From the NCBI GenBank assembly GCA_050245915.1, contig JBFWWZ010000002.1:1-64000 (forward strand): a stretch of 64,000 bases of DNA, in the 5' to 3' direction. This DNA comes from JBDSKH01 sp050245915. GTDB taxonomy: Bacteria > Actinomycetota > Actinomycetes > Actinomycetales > Microbacteriaceae. Position 1 is the first letter of the stretch. Every line of letters starts with the position of its first letter. Both the position numbers and the translations under genes were made by a program. Positions 23,642 through 31,856 of the stretch are shown in pieces. A model generated the notes under the pieces. It was not told the origin of the DNA. It saw nothing but the letters and a program-made list of their open reading frames with translations, and ran no database searches.

Positions 23642-24513
23642 GCGGGCACCTCGCCGTCGACGCCGGTCAGACCGGCATCCGCACCCGCGCAGGCGACGAC
23701 GAACGCGAGTTCCCCGGCATCCTCACCTCGGAACCGCTGATCCCGCAGCTCGCCGCCCTGATCCGCGGGCTCGGCACCTTCGACCTCGTCAGCATCGGCA
23801 CCACCGGGCTCACCGCGGAGGAGACCGATCCGACCGCGCTGCGTGAGCTCGTCGGCGCGGGCCAGGTGCTGATGGCCCACGACTCCGTCACCTCGTACCT
23901 CGGCGCGCTCGGCGACCAGCGTGGCGCCGTCGTCGCCGCCGGCACCGGCGTGGTCACGCTCGCGGTCGGCGCGACCGCCGTGGCGCGGGTCGACGGCTGG
24001 GGCTACCTGATGGGCGACGCCGGCTCCGGATACTGGATCGGCCGCGCAGCGCTCGATGCGGTCATGCGCGCCCACGACGGCCGCGGCGAGGCGACCGCTC
24101 TCACGGAACGCGTCCGCGCGGACTTCCCCGATCTCGAGCAGGCGTACATCGAACTGCAGGGTGACCACGGCCGCGTGCGGCGGATCGCCTCCTATGCGCG
24201 CGTCGTCGCCGAACTCGCCGGCACCGACGAGGTGGCGCGCGGGATCTGCACCGCGGCGGCGCAGGAACTGGCGCACTCCGTCATCACCGGGCTGGAGCGC
24301 GTGGGGGAGGCCGAGCAGGCTGCTCCCGACGTGTGCGCGATCGGGGGAGTCTTCAGGTCCGACGCGGTCGCGGGCCCCTTCGCCGCGGCGCTGCGCGAAC
24401 GCTGGGAGCGGGTCGGCATCCGGGACCCCCTCGGCGACGGGATCGACGGCGCCGCACGTCTGCCCGAGGTGACCCCCGGCAGCGCGCTGTACGGGCTCAT
24501 CGCCCGGAGCTGA
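23638..24513 (+). CDS. BadF/BadG/BcrA/BcrD-type ATPase or N-acetylglucosamine kinase-like protein
   Basis: 291 residues from TTG 23638, whose last bases are in the preceding stop codon. Actin/Hsp70-fold phosphate 1 motif LAVDAGQTGIRT at residues 4-15, phosphate 2-like region AVVAAGTGVVTLAVG near 99, and adenosine-type motif DVCAIGGVFRSDAVAGPF near 231. The family includes sugar kinases and activators of dehydratases; there are no cysteines for an iron-sulfur cluster, so a kinase role fits better. The phosphate acceptor is unknown. Confidence 0.78.
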   Translation: MSGHLAVDAGQTGIRTRAGDDEREFPGILTSEPLIPQLAALIRGLGTFDLVSIGTTGLTAEETDPTALRELVGAGQVLMAHDSVTSYLGALGDQRGAVVAAGTGVVTLAVGATAVARVDGWGYLMGDAGSGYWIGRAALDAVMRAHDGRGEATALTERVRADFPDLEQAYIELQGDHGRVRRIASYARVVAELAGTDEVARGICTAAAQELAHSVITGLERVGEAEQAAPDVCAIGGVFRSDAVAGPFAAALRERWERVGIRDPLGDGIDGAARLPEVTPGSALYGLIARS

Positions 24514-24517
24514 GCCC

Positions 24518-25069
24518 TCAGTCGAAGGTGAGCACGTACTCGTCGACGGCGAAGAAGATCCGGGTGATCTGCCCGTCGGCGATCACGAACGAGATCACCT
24601 TGTTGTTCGACGCCTTGCCGACCAGCGCACCCGGAGGGAAATCGTCGGCATACGACGGGAACGTGTCGGGGTCGTTCGCGTACTGGTCGACGAGCGCAGC
24701 CGGCAGGTCGAAGTCCCACGTCGGGAAGCCGGCGACGAACTCCGTCAGGTCGTTGATCACGATCGTCGGGTCGCTCACGTCGCCTTCGGCCTCGCTCGCC
24801 GCGTACGTGATGTGCACGACGGGCGCCAGGTAGCCCTCGATCGCCGCCGTATTGCCCGAGTTCATCGCGTCGACGATGTTCGCTCGCATGTCGGCGGGGA
24901 TGCCGGTGGTCGGCGTCGGGGTCGGCGTGGGCGTCGGGGTGGGACTCTCCGACTCGGTGACGGTCGGCGACGGGGACGCCGTCGAACCGGGTGTGCCCGG
25001 CGTGCAGGCGCTCAGCGCCAGCGCCAGGACCAGAACGGGAACAGCTGCTGTGGAACGGGGAATGGGCAT
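24518..25069 (-). CDS. Putative lipoprotein with Thr-Pro repeat linker
   Basis: 183 residues; ATG 25069 with GAGGAGG upstream. Lipobox LSAC (Cys near 22), then a low-complexity spacer of Ser, Pro and Thr with about six TP repeats (residues 43-54), which would span the cell wall. The globular part has DMRANIVDAMNSGNTAAIEGYLA and NNKVISFVIADGQITRIFFAVDEYV, a pattern like SnoaL/NTF2-type folds. Function unknown. Confidence 0.72.
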   Translation of the reverse strand: MPIPRSTAAVPVLVLALALSACTPGTPGSTASPSPTVTESESPTPTPTPTPTPTTGIPADMRANIVDAMNSGNTAAIEGYLAPVVHITYAASEAEGDVSDPTIVINDLTEFVAGFPTWDFDLPAALVDQYANDPDTFPSYADDFPPGALVGKASNNKVISFVIADGQITRIFFAVDEYVLTFD

Positions 25070-25131
25070 GAGTCCTCCTCGGTGACACCACTATGACGCA
25101 TCAGACCCCCCACCGGGTTGACATCCCCTCG

Positions 25132-25137
25132 TAGGCT
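25132..25137 (+). promoter_or_regulatory. -10 element of a leaderless promoter
   Basis: TAGGCT exactly 6 nt before ATG 25144. A TTGACA at 25118 is too close to serve as its -35. Confidence 0.5.
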
Positions 25138-25143
25138 GACGGC

Positions 25144-25947
25144 ATGCCTGAAGCGATCGCCGTCGCCCAGTTCGCGCCCGGAGAAGACACCGACGCCAAC
25201 CTGGAGGCGATGGCGCGGCTGGCGGGCGATGCCGCGAACCGGGGCGCGCTGCTCGTCGTGTTCCCGGAGTACTCGTCGTACTTCACCCCGAAGCTCGGAG
25301 CCGACTGGGTCACCCACGCCCAGGGACTGCACGGCCCGTTCTCGCGGGCGCTCGCCGAACTCGCCACCGAACTCGGCATCCACATCGTCGCGGGCCTCGT
25401 CGAACGCGTGCCCGACGAGGAGAAACGCGTCGCCAACACCCTCGTCGCCCTCTCCGACACCGGGGAGATGGTCGCCCACTACCGCAAGATGCACCTCTAC
25501 GACGCGTTCGGCGACCGGGAGAGCGAATACATCGTCCCCGGCCCGCTCGACCAGGTGCCGGTGTTCCCGTGGCACGGGTTCACCGTCGGGCTGCAGACCT
25601 GCTACGACGTCCGGTTCCCGGAGGTGACACGCCGCCTCGTCGACGCCGGCGCCGACCTCGTGCTGCTGCCCTCGGAATGGGTGCGCGGGCCGCTGAAAGA
25701 ATCGCACTGGCGCACCCTCATCACCGCTCGCGCCATCGAGAACACCGTCTACGTCGCCGCCGCCGACCATGCGCCGCCCGTCGGCGCCGGCAACAGCATG
25801 GTGGTCGACCCGATGGGCGTCGAACTGGTCACCATCGGCGAGGCGACGGATGTGGCGGTCGCCTGGATCGCGCCCGAGCGCATCGCGGAGGTGCGGCGCA
25901 TCAACCCCGCACTGCACCTGCGGCGCTTCACCGTCGCCGAACGCTAA
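25144..25947 (+). CDS. Nitrilase-superfamily carbon-nitrogen hydrolase
   Basis: 267 residues. The Glu-Lys-Cys triad is visible: Glu in LLVVFPEYSSYF near 42, Lys in HYRKMHLYDAFGDRES near 115, and Cys in VGLQTCYDVRFPE near 150. The KMHLYDAFG context matches the Nit2/omega-amidase and deaminated-glutathione-amidase group, cytoplasmic enzymes that release ammonia from amides. Complete for the family. Its stop overlaps the convergent TetR gene by three bases. Confidence 0.88.
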   Translation: MPEAIAVAQFAPGEDTDANLEAMARLAGDAANRGALLVVFPEYSSYFTPKLGADWVTHAQGLHGPFSRALAELATELGIHIVAGLVERVPDEEKRVANTLVALSDTGEMVAHYRKMHLYDAFGDRESEYIVPGPLDQVPVFPWHGFTVGLQTCYDVRFPEVTRRLVDAGADLVLLPSEWVRGPLKESHWRTLITARAIENTVYVAAADHAPPVGAGNSMVVDPMGVELVTIGEATDVAVAWIAPERIAEVRRINPALHLRRFTVAER

Positions 25948-26606
25948 TCGAGGTCAGGCGCCTTGTCGACCAGGCTGGTGGCGTAGGCGAAGAACACCGC
26001 CTTGCCGTCGGCCGTATCCGGACCGGCGGTGTCGACCGCGGCCTCCAGCAGCAACGCCAGCCCGTCGACCACATCGCCCAGAGGCTGGTCGGGCGCGAGC
26101 AGCGCCGTCCCCGCCGACACCGCCGAGATGACGGCGCTCACCGCCGCCGAATCCGTCTCCGGCCGCACCGCGCCCGCCTCCTTCATGCGGTCGATGAACT
26201 CCGCCCGCACGCTGAGCTGCGGGATGTAGGCGAACCCGTGGGTGGCGCGCATGATGCGGTGCAGGCCGTCGCGATCCATCAGGTACAGCGCGCGGGCGAG
26301 CGGACGCTCGTACACCGCCGACAACACGTACCGGTAGATGCGGGACAGGCGCCCGCCCTGCGGGTCCCGCTCGATGTCGTTGACGATGGCGCGGAACATC
26401 GACGCGTACTCGCGGTTCAGCATGCTCACCAGCAGCGCCTCGATGGACTGGAAGAGATCAGCGAGCTCCCGCTCATCCACCTTCAAGCGAGCGGCGATGT
26501 GACGGAACGACATGGCGTCGAAACCGTCGTTGACGAAAACATCCGCGGCGGCATCGAGCGCGACATCGACATCGAGCGGGGGACGGGGTTCAGGTTGTGC
26601 GCTCAT
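25944..26606 (-). CDS. TetR-family transcriptional regulator
   Basis: 220 residues from ATG 26606. Residues 15-60 carry the helix-turn-helix (AADVFVNDGFDAMSFRHIAARLKVDERELADLF, described here as helices 1 to 3). The recognition helix is unusual for the family in being acidic (KVDERELADLF rather than the usual G/S-K-..-Y.YF). The C-terminal ligand domain is helical and ends VFFAYATSLVDKAP. Ligand and targets unknown; the adjacent aminotransferase is a candidate target. Confidence 0.8.
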   Translation of the reverse strand: MSAQPEPRPPLDVDVALDAAADVFVNDGFDAMSFRHIAARLKVDERELADLFQSIEALLVSMLNREYASMFRAIVNDIERDPQGGRLSRIYRYVLSAVYERPLARALYLMDRDGLHRIMRATHGFAYIPQLSVRAEFIDRMKEAGAVRPETDSAAVSAVISAVSAGTALLAPDQPLGDVVDGLALLLEAAVDTAGPDTADGKAVFFAYATSLVDKAPDLD

Positions 26607-26619
26607 GAGCACGCACATG

Positions 26620-27831
26620 CTAGCGGGCGGAACGGTCTGTCAGCCGCCCGAGCCCCTCCAAACCTGTGGACAACACCTCATCCCGCTTGCAGAACGCGAA
26701 CCGCACGAGCGTGCGGTACGACGCGTGATGTTCCGGCCGGACGAACGCGAGCAGAGGGATCGCGACGACGCCGGCGCGCTGCGGAAGCTCCCGGCAGAAC
26801 TCCACCGCGTCCGACACTCCGAGGGGAGCCGAATCGGCGACCACGAAATACCCGCCGTCCGGGGACGACGCCTCGAACCCCGCAGATCGCAGGCCGGCCG
26901 ACAGCAGGCCGCACCGGCGCGCCAGGGTCTGGGCGGCATCCTGGAAGTAGGCGTCGGGCAGGTCGAGGCCCACCGCGATCGCCGGCTGGAACGGGGCGCC
27001 GTTCACATACGTCAGAAACTGCTTCACCGCGAGCACCGCATCCCGCACCGGCTGCGGGGCGACCAGCCAGCCGATCTTCCAGCCGGTCGTGCTGAACGTC
27101 TTGCCGCCGCTCGAGATCGTCACCGTGCGCTCCGCGGCGCCCGGCAGCGTCGCCACCGGCACATGCGCACGCTCGAACAGCAGATGCTCGTACACCTCGT
27201 CGCTGACGATGTACGCGTCGTGCCGCTCCGCCAGCTCGACCACCAGCGCGAGCGTCTCCGCATCGAGAGCGACCCCGGTCGGATTGTGCGGCGAGTTCAG
27301 CAGGATGATGCGGGTGCGGTCCGTGACCGCGTCGCGCAGCTCGTCGAGGTCGGGACGGAACTGCGGGGGGCGCAGAGCGACCGTCACATGACGCGCACCC
27401 GCGAGACCGACGATCGCGGCATACGAGTCGTAGAACGGCTCCAAGGTCACCACCTCGTCGCCCGGTTCGAGCAGCGCGAGCAGGGTCGCGGCGATCGCCT
27501 CCGTCGCGCCCGCCGTGACCAGCACCTCCCTGTCCGGGTCGACGGTCTGCCCGTAGAAGCGCTGCTGGTGCCGCGCGATCGCCTCCCGCAGCACCGGCAT
27601 CCCGAGACCCGGCGGGTACTGATTCACCCCGTCGGTGATCGCCCGCCTGGCCGCCTCCAGCACCTCTGGAGGGCCGTCGTAGTCGGGGAAACCCTGACCC
27701 AGGTTCACCGCCCCGGTTCTCGTCGCCAGCGCCGACATCTCCGCGAAGATCGACGGACGCAGCTCGCCGTCATCGTTCAGCAGCATCGCCCCGCGTGCCG
27801 CCCGCTGCCACGCACCCGTCACCGCGCCCAT
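26620..27831 (-). CDS. PLP-dependent aminotransferase (class I/II)
   Basis: 403 residues from ATG 27831. Features: NLGQGFPDYDGPP near 35, NQYPPGLGMPVLREAIA near 65, NSPHNPTGVALD near 175, YIVSDEVYEHLLFE near 205, and the PLP-binding lysine in SSGGKTFSTTGWKIGW near 240. The C-terminal arginine that binds carboxylates is in LVRFAFCK. This matches the group that includes succinyldiaminopimelate aminotransferase and kynurenine/methionine aminotransferases. The exact substrate is not readable. Confidence 0.88.
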   Translation of the reverse strand: MGAVTGAWQRAARGAMLLNDDGELRPSIFAEMSALATRTGAVNLGQGFPDYDGPPEVLEAARRAITDGVNQYPPGLGMPVLREAIARHQQRFYGQTVDPDREVLVTAGATEAIAATLLALLEPGDEVVTLEPFYDSYAAIVGLAGARHVTVALRPPQFRPDLDELRDAVTDRTRIILLNSPHNPTGVALDAETLALVVELAERHDAYIVSDEVYEHLLFERAHVPVATLPGAAERTVTISSGGKTFSTTGWKIGWLVAPQPVRDAVLAVKQFLTYVNGAPFQPAIAVGLDLPDAYFQDAAQTLARRCGLLSAGLRSAGFEASSPDGGYFVVADSAPLGVSDAVEFCRELPQRAGVVAIPLLAFVRPEHHASYRTLVRFAFCKRDEVLSTGLEGLGRLTDRSAR

Positions 27832-27837
27832 GGCGCC

Positions 27838-27843
27838 ACGGTA
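27838..27843 (-). promoter_or_regulatory. -10 element of a leaderless promoter
   Basis: TACCGT on the minus strand, 6 nt before the aminotransferase ATG at 27831; this also fixes that start. Confidence 0.5.
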
Positions 27844-28004
27844 GCCGGGGCCGGGCCGAAACGGCGCACAGGTGCCGCCGTTTCCGGCCTCGCCGGGCCC
27901 CACAGGCCAATTCGCGCGGGTGCGAAGACCCGGCACCCGCACGAGATGGCCACCCGCGCGTCAGGATGCTGTGGACAGTTCGCGCGCGGGGTGCGCGGGG
28001 TGCT

Positions 28005-28010
28005 TAACGT
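28005..28010 (+). promoter_or_regulatory. -10 element of a near-leaderless promoter
   Basis: TAACGT 7 nt before ATG 28018. Confidence 0.45.
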
Positions 28011-28017
28011 CGTGCGC

Positions 28018-28569
28018 ATGCGGACGGCAGCGGCAGCGACAGCACTCGGAATCACCCTCAGCATCGCGGCGCTCGCGTCATGCTCGAGCCCGGAACACGG
28101 CGTGATGCCTGTTCCGGAGCCGAGCGTGACGCCGGTGTTCGCGTCGGAGGACGAGGCGCTTGCGGCGGCGGGGGCGCTGTATGGCAATTACGTCGCATTC
28201 GCGAACGCCCTGGGGCGGTCGGGCTGGGCTGACCCGAGTGGATTCGACGCGTACGTGCGGGGCGAGGCGCTCGACGACGAACTGTCGAGCGCGAAGTCGT
28301 TCGCCGAGAAGGGGTGGGTGCAGATCGGAGATGCCGCGTTCGACACGCTGTCGATTCAGCAGTACGAGGACGGCGGCGCCGGCCTGGTCGAAATCACCAT
28401 CTACGTCTGTTCCGACGTAACGGCTGTCGATGTGATCGGGCCGGATGGAACCTCGGTCGTCTCGGCGAGCCGACCTGATCGACAACCGCTTGAAGTCGAG
28501 ATGGATGACGTCGACGGGGATCTGAAGATCGTGAGGAGAGACGCGTGGTCCGGCGCAAGTTTTTGCTGA
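28018..28569 (+). CDS. Putative lipoprotein
   Basis: 183 residues. Signal with lipobox ALASC (Cys near 24). The mature part includes EDEALAAAGALYGNYVAFANAL and GGAGLVEITIYVCSDVTAVDV, a pattern seen in actinobacterial secreted proteins of unknown role. Overlaps the next gene by 25 bp, so the two are likely translated together. Confidence 0.72.
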   Translation: MRTAAAATALGITLSIAALASCSSPEHGVMPVPEPSVTPVFASEDEALAAAGALYGNYVAFANALGRSGWADPSGFDAYVRGEALDDELSSAKSFAEKGWVQIGDAAFDTLSIQQYEDGGAGLVEITIYVCSDVTAVDVIGPDGTSVVSASRPDRQPLEVEMDDVDGDLKIVRRDAWSGASFC

Positions 28570-29312
28570 TCGCTCTCATCGCCGTGGCATCGACAATGTG
28601 CATGGGGGCCGCGGTTGTGAGATCGCCATGTGTGTCGGGAAATGACATCACTACCGGGTGCATCAACGGGAGCGTCGTCAACGTGATCGGCACGTCTGGT
28701 ACTCCGGGTTCCCCGGGCGGTTCGGGAGGCACACGTCCTACAGGCACCTCCGGGGCCACCGGGTCTGGCGCCCCCGTGATCTGGAAGTGCCTCGAGGTCA
28801 CCTGCGCGTCCGACAGTCCGGGAGCGGCGCCGATCACCCTGCGCGACATCGCGTCGTTCCGGCCGACGCCGGGGGTGCAGTACATACAGCCCGACGGGTG
28901 GACGGTTCCGGGTCTCGACACCAACTTCTTTGCGGTGACCGGCGTCCACATCGTCGAAGGCAGGCTGCTGGGGCAGCCGGCGTCGGTGCGGTTTACGCCC
29001 GTGAGCTGGCACTGGGACTACGGCGACGGTCGCACCGCGAACCTGCCGACGAAAGGCGACACCTGGGCGGCGCTGGGTGTGTCCGAGTTCGATCCCACCC
29101 CGACGAGTCACGTGTATGCGCAGGAGGGCACGTACACGATCCGGCTCGTGATCGACTTCCGCGCCGAATACCGGTTCGCGGGCAGCCCGTTCTATCCGAT
29201 CGACGGTGTCATCCCGCTGCCCGCCAACGATCTCCACATCACGGTCGACGGCGCGAAGACGGTGCTCGTCGAGCACGATTGCGGGGTGAATCCGAGCGGT
29301 CCGGGGTGCTGA
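28545..29312 (+). CDS. Secreted protein with PKD-like beta domain
   Basis: 255 residues from GTG 28545 with GGAGAG upstream. N-terminal signal segment at 5-25, then a Gly-, Ser- and Thr-rich low-complexity linker (about 45-78). A PKD-type Ig-like domain is seen in FTPVSWHWDYGDGRTANLP near 150 and SHVYAQEGTYTIRLVIDF near 187. The family mediates extracellular protein or carbohydrate contacts. Cysteines near both ends could form disulfides. Partner of the lipoprotein gene it overlaps; exact role unknown. Confidence 0.72.
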   Translation: MVRRKFLLIALIAVASTMCMGAAVVRSPCVSGNDITTGCINGSVVNVIGTSGTPGSPGGSGGTRPTGTSGATGSGAPVIWKCLEVTCASDSPGAAPITLRDIASFRPTPGVQYIQPDGWTVPGLDTNFFAVTGVHIVEGRLLGQPASVRFTPVSWHWDYGDGRTANLPTKGDTWAALGVSEFDPTPTSHVYAQEGTYTIRLVIDFRAEYRFAGSPFYPIDGVIPLPANDLHITVDGAKTVLVEHDCGVNPSGPGC

Positions 29313-29413
29313 ACCGGGGTCGGGAAGAACCGAAGACCCCTTGCAGTTCTGCCATAGTGAACCCCCAGGTTCGAGCGGGATGCTGACACGGCTTGAGAGG
29401 AGCACCACCCGAC

Positions 29414-30739
29414 ATGACCGAGTCACCGACCGGCGCACACGACGACGCCGCACCCCACGAGAACCACGCGGCACCCGCCGGACAGGCACCCGAGCGGCCC
29501 GCCACTGCATCCCCCGCGGGCGAGCCGAAGAAGAAGACCAACGCCGGGCCCGTCGTCGCGGCGCTCGCGGTCGGCGCCCTCCTCGGCGGCGCCTCCGGTG
29601 CCGGCGTCGCCGCCTGGACCGTCAGCGCCAACCAGGCCGGTGGGCAGACCCAGACCTCCACGCCGCAGACGATCACCGTCAACAACTCCGACGAGGTCAA
29701 CGCCGTCACCGCTGTCGCCGCGAAAGCCTCACCCTCCGTGGTGACCGTCGCCGTCAGCTCCAGCGGAGCCGGCGGCACCGGATCCGGGATCGTCCTCAGC
29801 TCCGACGGGTACGTGCTCACCAACACCCACGTCGTCACCCTCGACGGCGAGACCTCCGACGGCACCATCGAGGTCACCACCTACGACGGCAAGCTGTACA
29901 AGGCCAAGATCGTCGGCATCGACCCGATCGTCGACCTCGCCGTCATCAAACTCGTCGACGCGAGCGGCCTGCAGCCCATCGAGTTCGCCGACTCCGGCAA
30001 CCTCAACGTCGGCGACCAGGCGGTCGCGATCGGCGCACCGCTCGGACTGTCCAACACCGTCACCGACGGCATCGTCAGCGCCCTCAACCGCAGCATCCAG
30101 ATCGCCTCCTCCGCCGTCCCCGACGACACCTCCAACCAGGACAGCGACGGCGGCAACGGAAACGGCAACGGCAGCGGCCCGTTCGACTTCTGGAACTTCG
30201 GTCAGGACCCCGGCGCCACCACCACCCGCTCGGCGTCGATCTCCATCCCCGTCGTCCAGACCGACGCCGCCATCAACCCCGGCAACTCCGGCGGGGCACT
30301 CGTCAACTCCGCCGGTGAACTCATCGGCGTGAACGTCGCCATCGCCAGCGCCGGCGGCAACAGCACCGGCAGCCAGTCCGGCTCCATCGGCGTCGGCTTC
30401 GCGATCCCCGCCAACCTGGCCAAGCGGGTCGCCGACGAGATCATCTCCACCGGCAGCGCCAGCCACGGCCTCCTCGGCGCCACCGTGAAGAACGCCACCA
30501 GCGACACCAGCGACACCGTCGGCGCCGAGATCGGCGACGTCACCGGCGGCGGCGCGGCGGAAGCGGCCGGCATCAAACCGGGCGACATCGTCACCGCGTT
30601 CAACGGCATCCCGGTCACCAGCGCGACCGACCTCACCGCCCAGGTCCGCGCGCTCGCCGCAGGCAGCACGACCAGCCTCACCTACACCCGCGACGGCTCG
30701 TCGCACACCGTCGACGTGAAACTCGGCGAACTGAAATAA
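29414..30739 (+). CDS. HtrA/DegP-like S1C serine protease with PDZ domain
   Basis: 441 residues; ATG 29414 with GAGAGGAG upstream. Cytoplasmic disordered N terminus (about 1-45), one transmembrane segment near 46-70, then a trypsin-like domain with His in VLTNTHVV near 138, Asp in PIVDLAVIKL near 178 and Ser in NPGNSGGALV near 298. A Gly/Asn-rich insert (about 240-262) sits before the serine strand. The PDZ domain spans about 345-440 (GLLGATVKN, AGIKPGDIVTAFNG). A surface quality-control protease. Followed by a clear terminator. Confidence 0.92.
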   Translation: MTESPTGAHDDAAPHENHAAPAGQAPERPATASPAGEPKKKTNAGPVVAALAVGALLGGASGAGVAAWTVSANQAGGQTQTSTPQTITVNNSDEVNAVTAVAAKASPSVVTVAVSSSGAGGTGSGIVLSSDGYVLTNTHVVTLDGETSDGTIEVTTYDGKLYKAKIVGIDPIVDLAVIKLVDASGLQPIEFADSGNLNVGDQAVAIGAPLGLSNTVTDGIVSALNRSIQIASSAVPDDTSNQDSDGGNGNGNGSGPFDFWNFGQDPGATTTRSASISIPVVQTDAAINPGNSGGALVNSAGELIGVNVAIASAGGNSTGSQSGSIGVGFAIPANLAKRVADEIISTGSASHGLLGATVKNATSDTSDTVGAEIGDVTGGGAAEAAGIKPGDIVTAFNGIPVTSATDLTAQVRALAAGSTTSLTYTRDGSSHTVDVKLGELK

Positions 30740-30749
30740 GCCCCCAGCG

Positions 30750-30781
30750 AAGAGGGAAGGCGCACACGTGCCTTCCCTCTT
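30750..30781 (+). terminator. Rho-independent terminator
   Basis: AAGAGGGAAGGC and GCCTTCCCTCTT with an 8-nt loop, followed by a T run; ends the protease transcript. Confidence 0.9.
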
Positions 30782-30788
30782 TTGCTTG

Positions 30789-30794
30789 TAACGT
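30789..30794 (+). promoter_or_regulatory. -10 element of a leaderless promoter
   Basis: TAACGT, 6 nt before ATG 30801 and just after the terminator. Confidence 0.5.
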
Positions 30795-30800
30795 GAGGCC

Positions 30801-31829
30801 ATGCAGCCCGGCGTCTCCTATGTCATGCCGGTGCTCAACGAAGCCGGGTATCTGGATGCCGCGGTCGCCAGCATCCTGAACCAGGACTACCCGGGTGACA
30901 GCGAACTGATCCTCGCGCTCGGCCCCTCGAGCGACGGCACCGACGCGATCGTCGAGAAACTGCGGAAGAAGCACACGCGGATCCGGGTGGTGCAGAACCC
31001 CGGCATGGACATCCCCATCGGGCTGAACCTCGCCATCGCCGAAGCGAAGCACCCGATCATCGTGCGCGTCGACGCGCACACCGAGCTCGCCCCCGGATAC
31101 ACGAGCCGAGGGGTCTCCGAACTGGAGCGCACCGGCGCCGCCAGCCTCGGCGGGATCATGGTCGCCACCGGCAAGCCCGGCTTCCAGGCTGCCGTCGCGC
31201 GCGCCTACAACAGCCGCTTCGGACTCGGGGGCGGCGCGTACCACGGGGACACCGCGCAGCCCGGTCCGGCGGAATCCGCCTACATGGGGATCTTCCGACG
31301 CGACACGCTCGACGAGGTCGGCGGGTTCGACGAGACCCTGCGCCGCGGCGAAGACTGGGAGCTCAACCACCGCCTCCGCCGGGCGGGGCACGTGGTCTGG
31401 CTCGACCCGCAGCTGCGCGTGAGCTACTGGCCGCGCAGCGAACCGGGAAAACTGGCCCGGCAGTTCCGCGCCACCGGAATCTGGCGCGGCGAACTGGTGC
31501 GCCGCCTGGGACGGGAGAACTCGCTGCGGTTCTTCGCGCCGCCCCTGCTGCTGGTGAACCTGGTGGTCGCCGCGATCCTGCTGCCGCTGCACCTCACCGG
31601 CGTGCTGCACGGCATCGCCGGATGGATCACCGCCCTCGCCTACCTCGGGCCGATCGCCTACCTCGCGCTGCTGCTGCTCGCCGCCGTCACCACCACGGGG
31701 TCGCTGCTGGACCGGCTGCGATTCGTGGCGGTGCTGGTGATCATGCACCTCAGCTGGGGCGCCGGCTTCATCGTCGGACTGCTCCGCGGCGCGCGGGATG
31801 CGGTCGACACCTCGCGCACGGAGAGCTAG
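30801..31829 (+). CDS. Family 2 glycosyltransferase, membrane-anchored
   Basis: 342 residues. GT-A fold: YVMPVLNEAGYLDAAVASIL at residues 7-26, DXD-type motif IIVRVDAHTEL near 92, and GGFDETLRRGEDWELNHRLRRAG near 175 with the ED acceptor or base motif. Two or three hydrophobic helices follow at about 238-262, 270-300 and 310-332. Similar to succinoglycan or exopolysaccharide transferases. Lies at the start of the wall-polymer region. Its TAG stop is in the target duplication of the IS element. Confidence 0.87.
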   Translation: MQPGVSYVMPVLNEAGYLDAAVASILNQDYPGDSELILALGPSSDGTDAIVEKLRKKHTRIRVVQNPGMDIPIGLNLAIAEAKHPIIVRVDAHTELAPGYTSRGVSELERTGAASLGGIMVATGKPGFQAAVARAYNSRFGLGGGAYHGDTAQPGPAESAYMGIFRRDTLDEVGGFDETLRRGEDWELNHRLRRAGHVVWLDPQLRVSYWPRSEPGKLARQFRATGIWRGELVRRLGRENSLRFFAPPLLLVNLVVAAILLPLHLTGVLHGIAGWITALAYLGPIAYLALLLLAAVTTTGSLLDRLRFVAVLVIMHLSWGAGFIVGLLRGARDAVDTSRTES

Positions 31830-31830
31830 G

Positions 31831-31856
31831 TGTACTCGGCAGTCACGTTGGTGACA
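31831..31856. repeat. Left terminal inverted repeat of the IS481 element
   Basis: 26 bp beginning TGTACTCGGCAGTCACG, with one mismatch to the right end. Confidence 0.92.

Noticed and set aside
24901..24960. Tandem repeat that might be a CRISPR or satellite
   Set aside because: It encodes the Thr-Pro linker of a lipoprotein; there are no spacers and no cas genes anywhere in the window.
29729..30802. 357-residue minus-strand frame rich in Gly, Asp and Val
   Set aside because: Exact antisense of the serine protease gene; its repetitive look comes from that gene's codon use.
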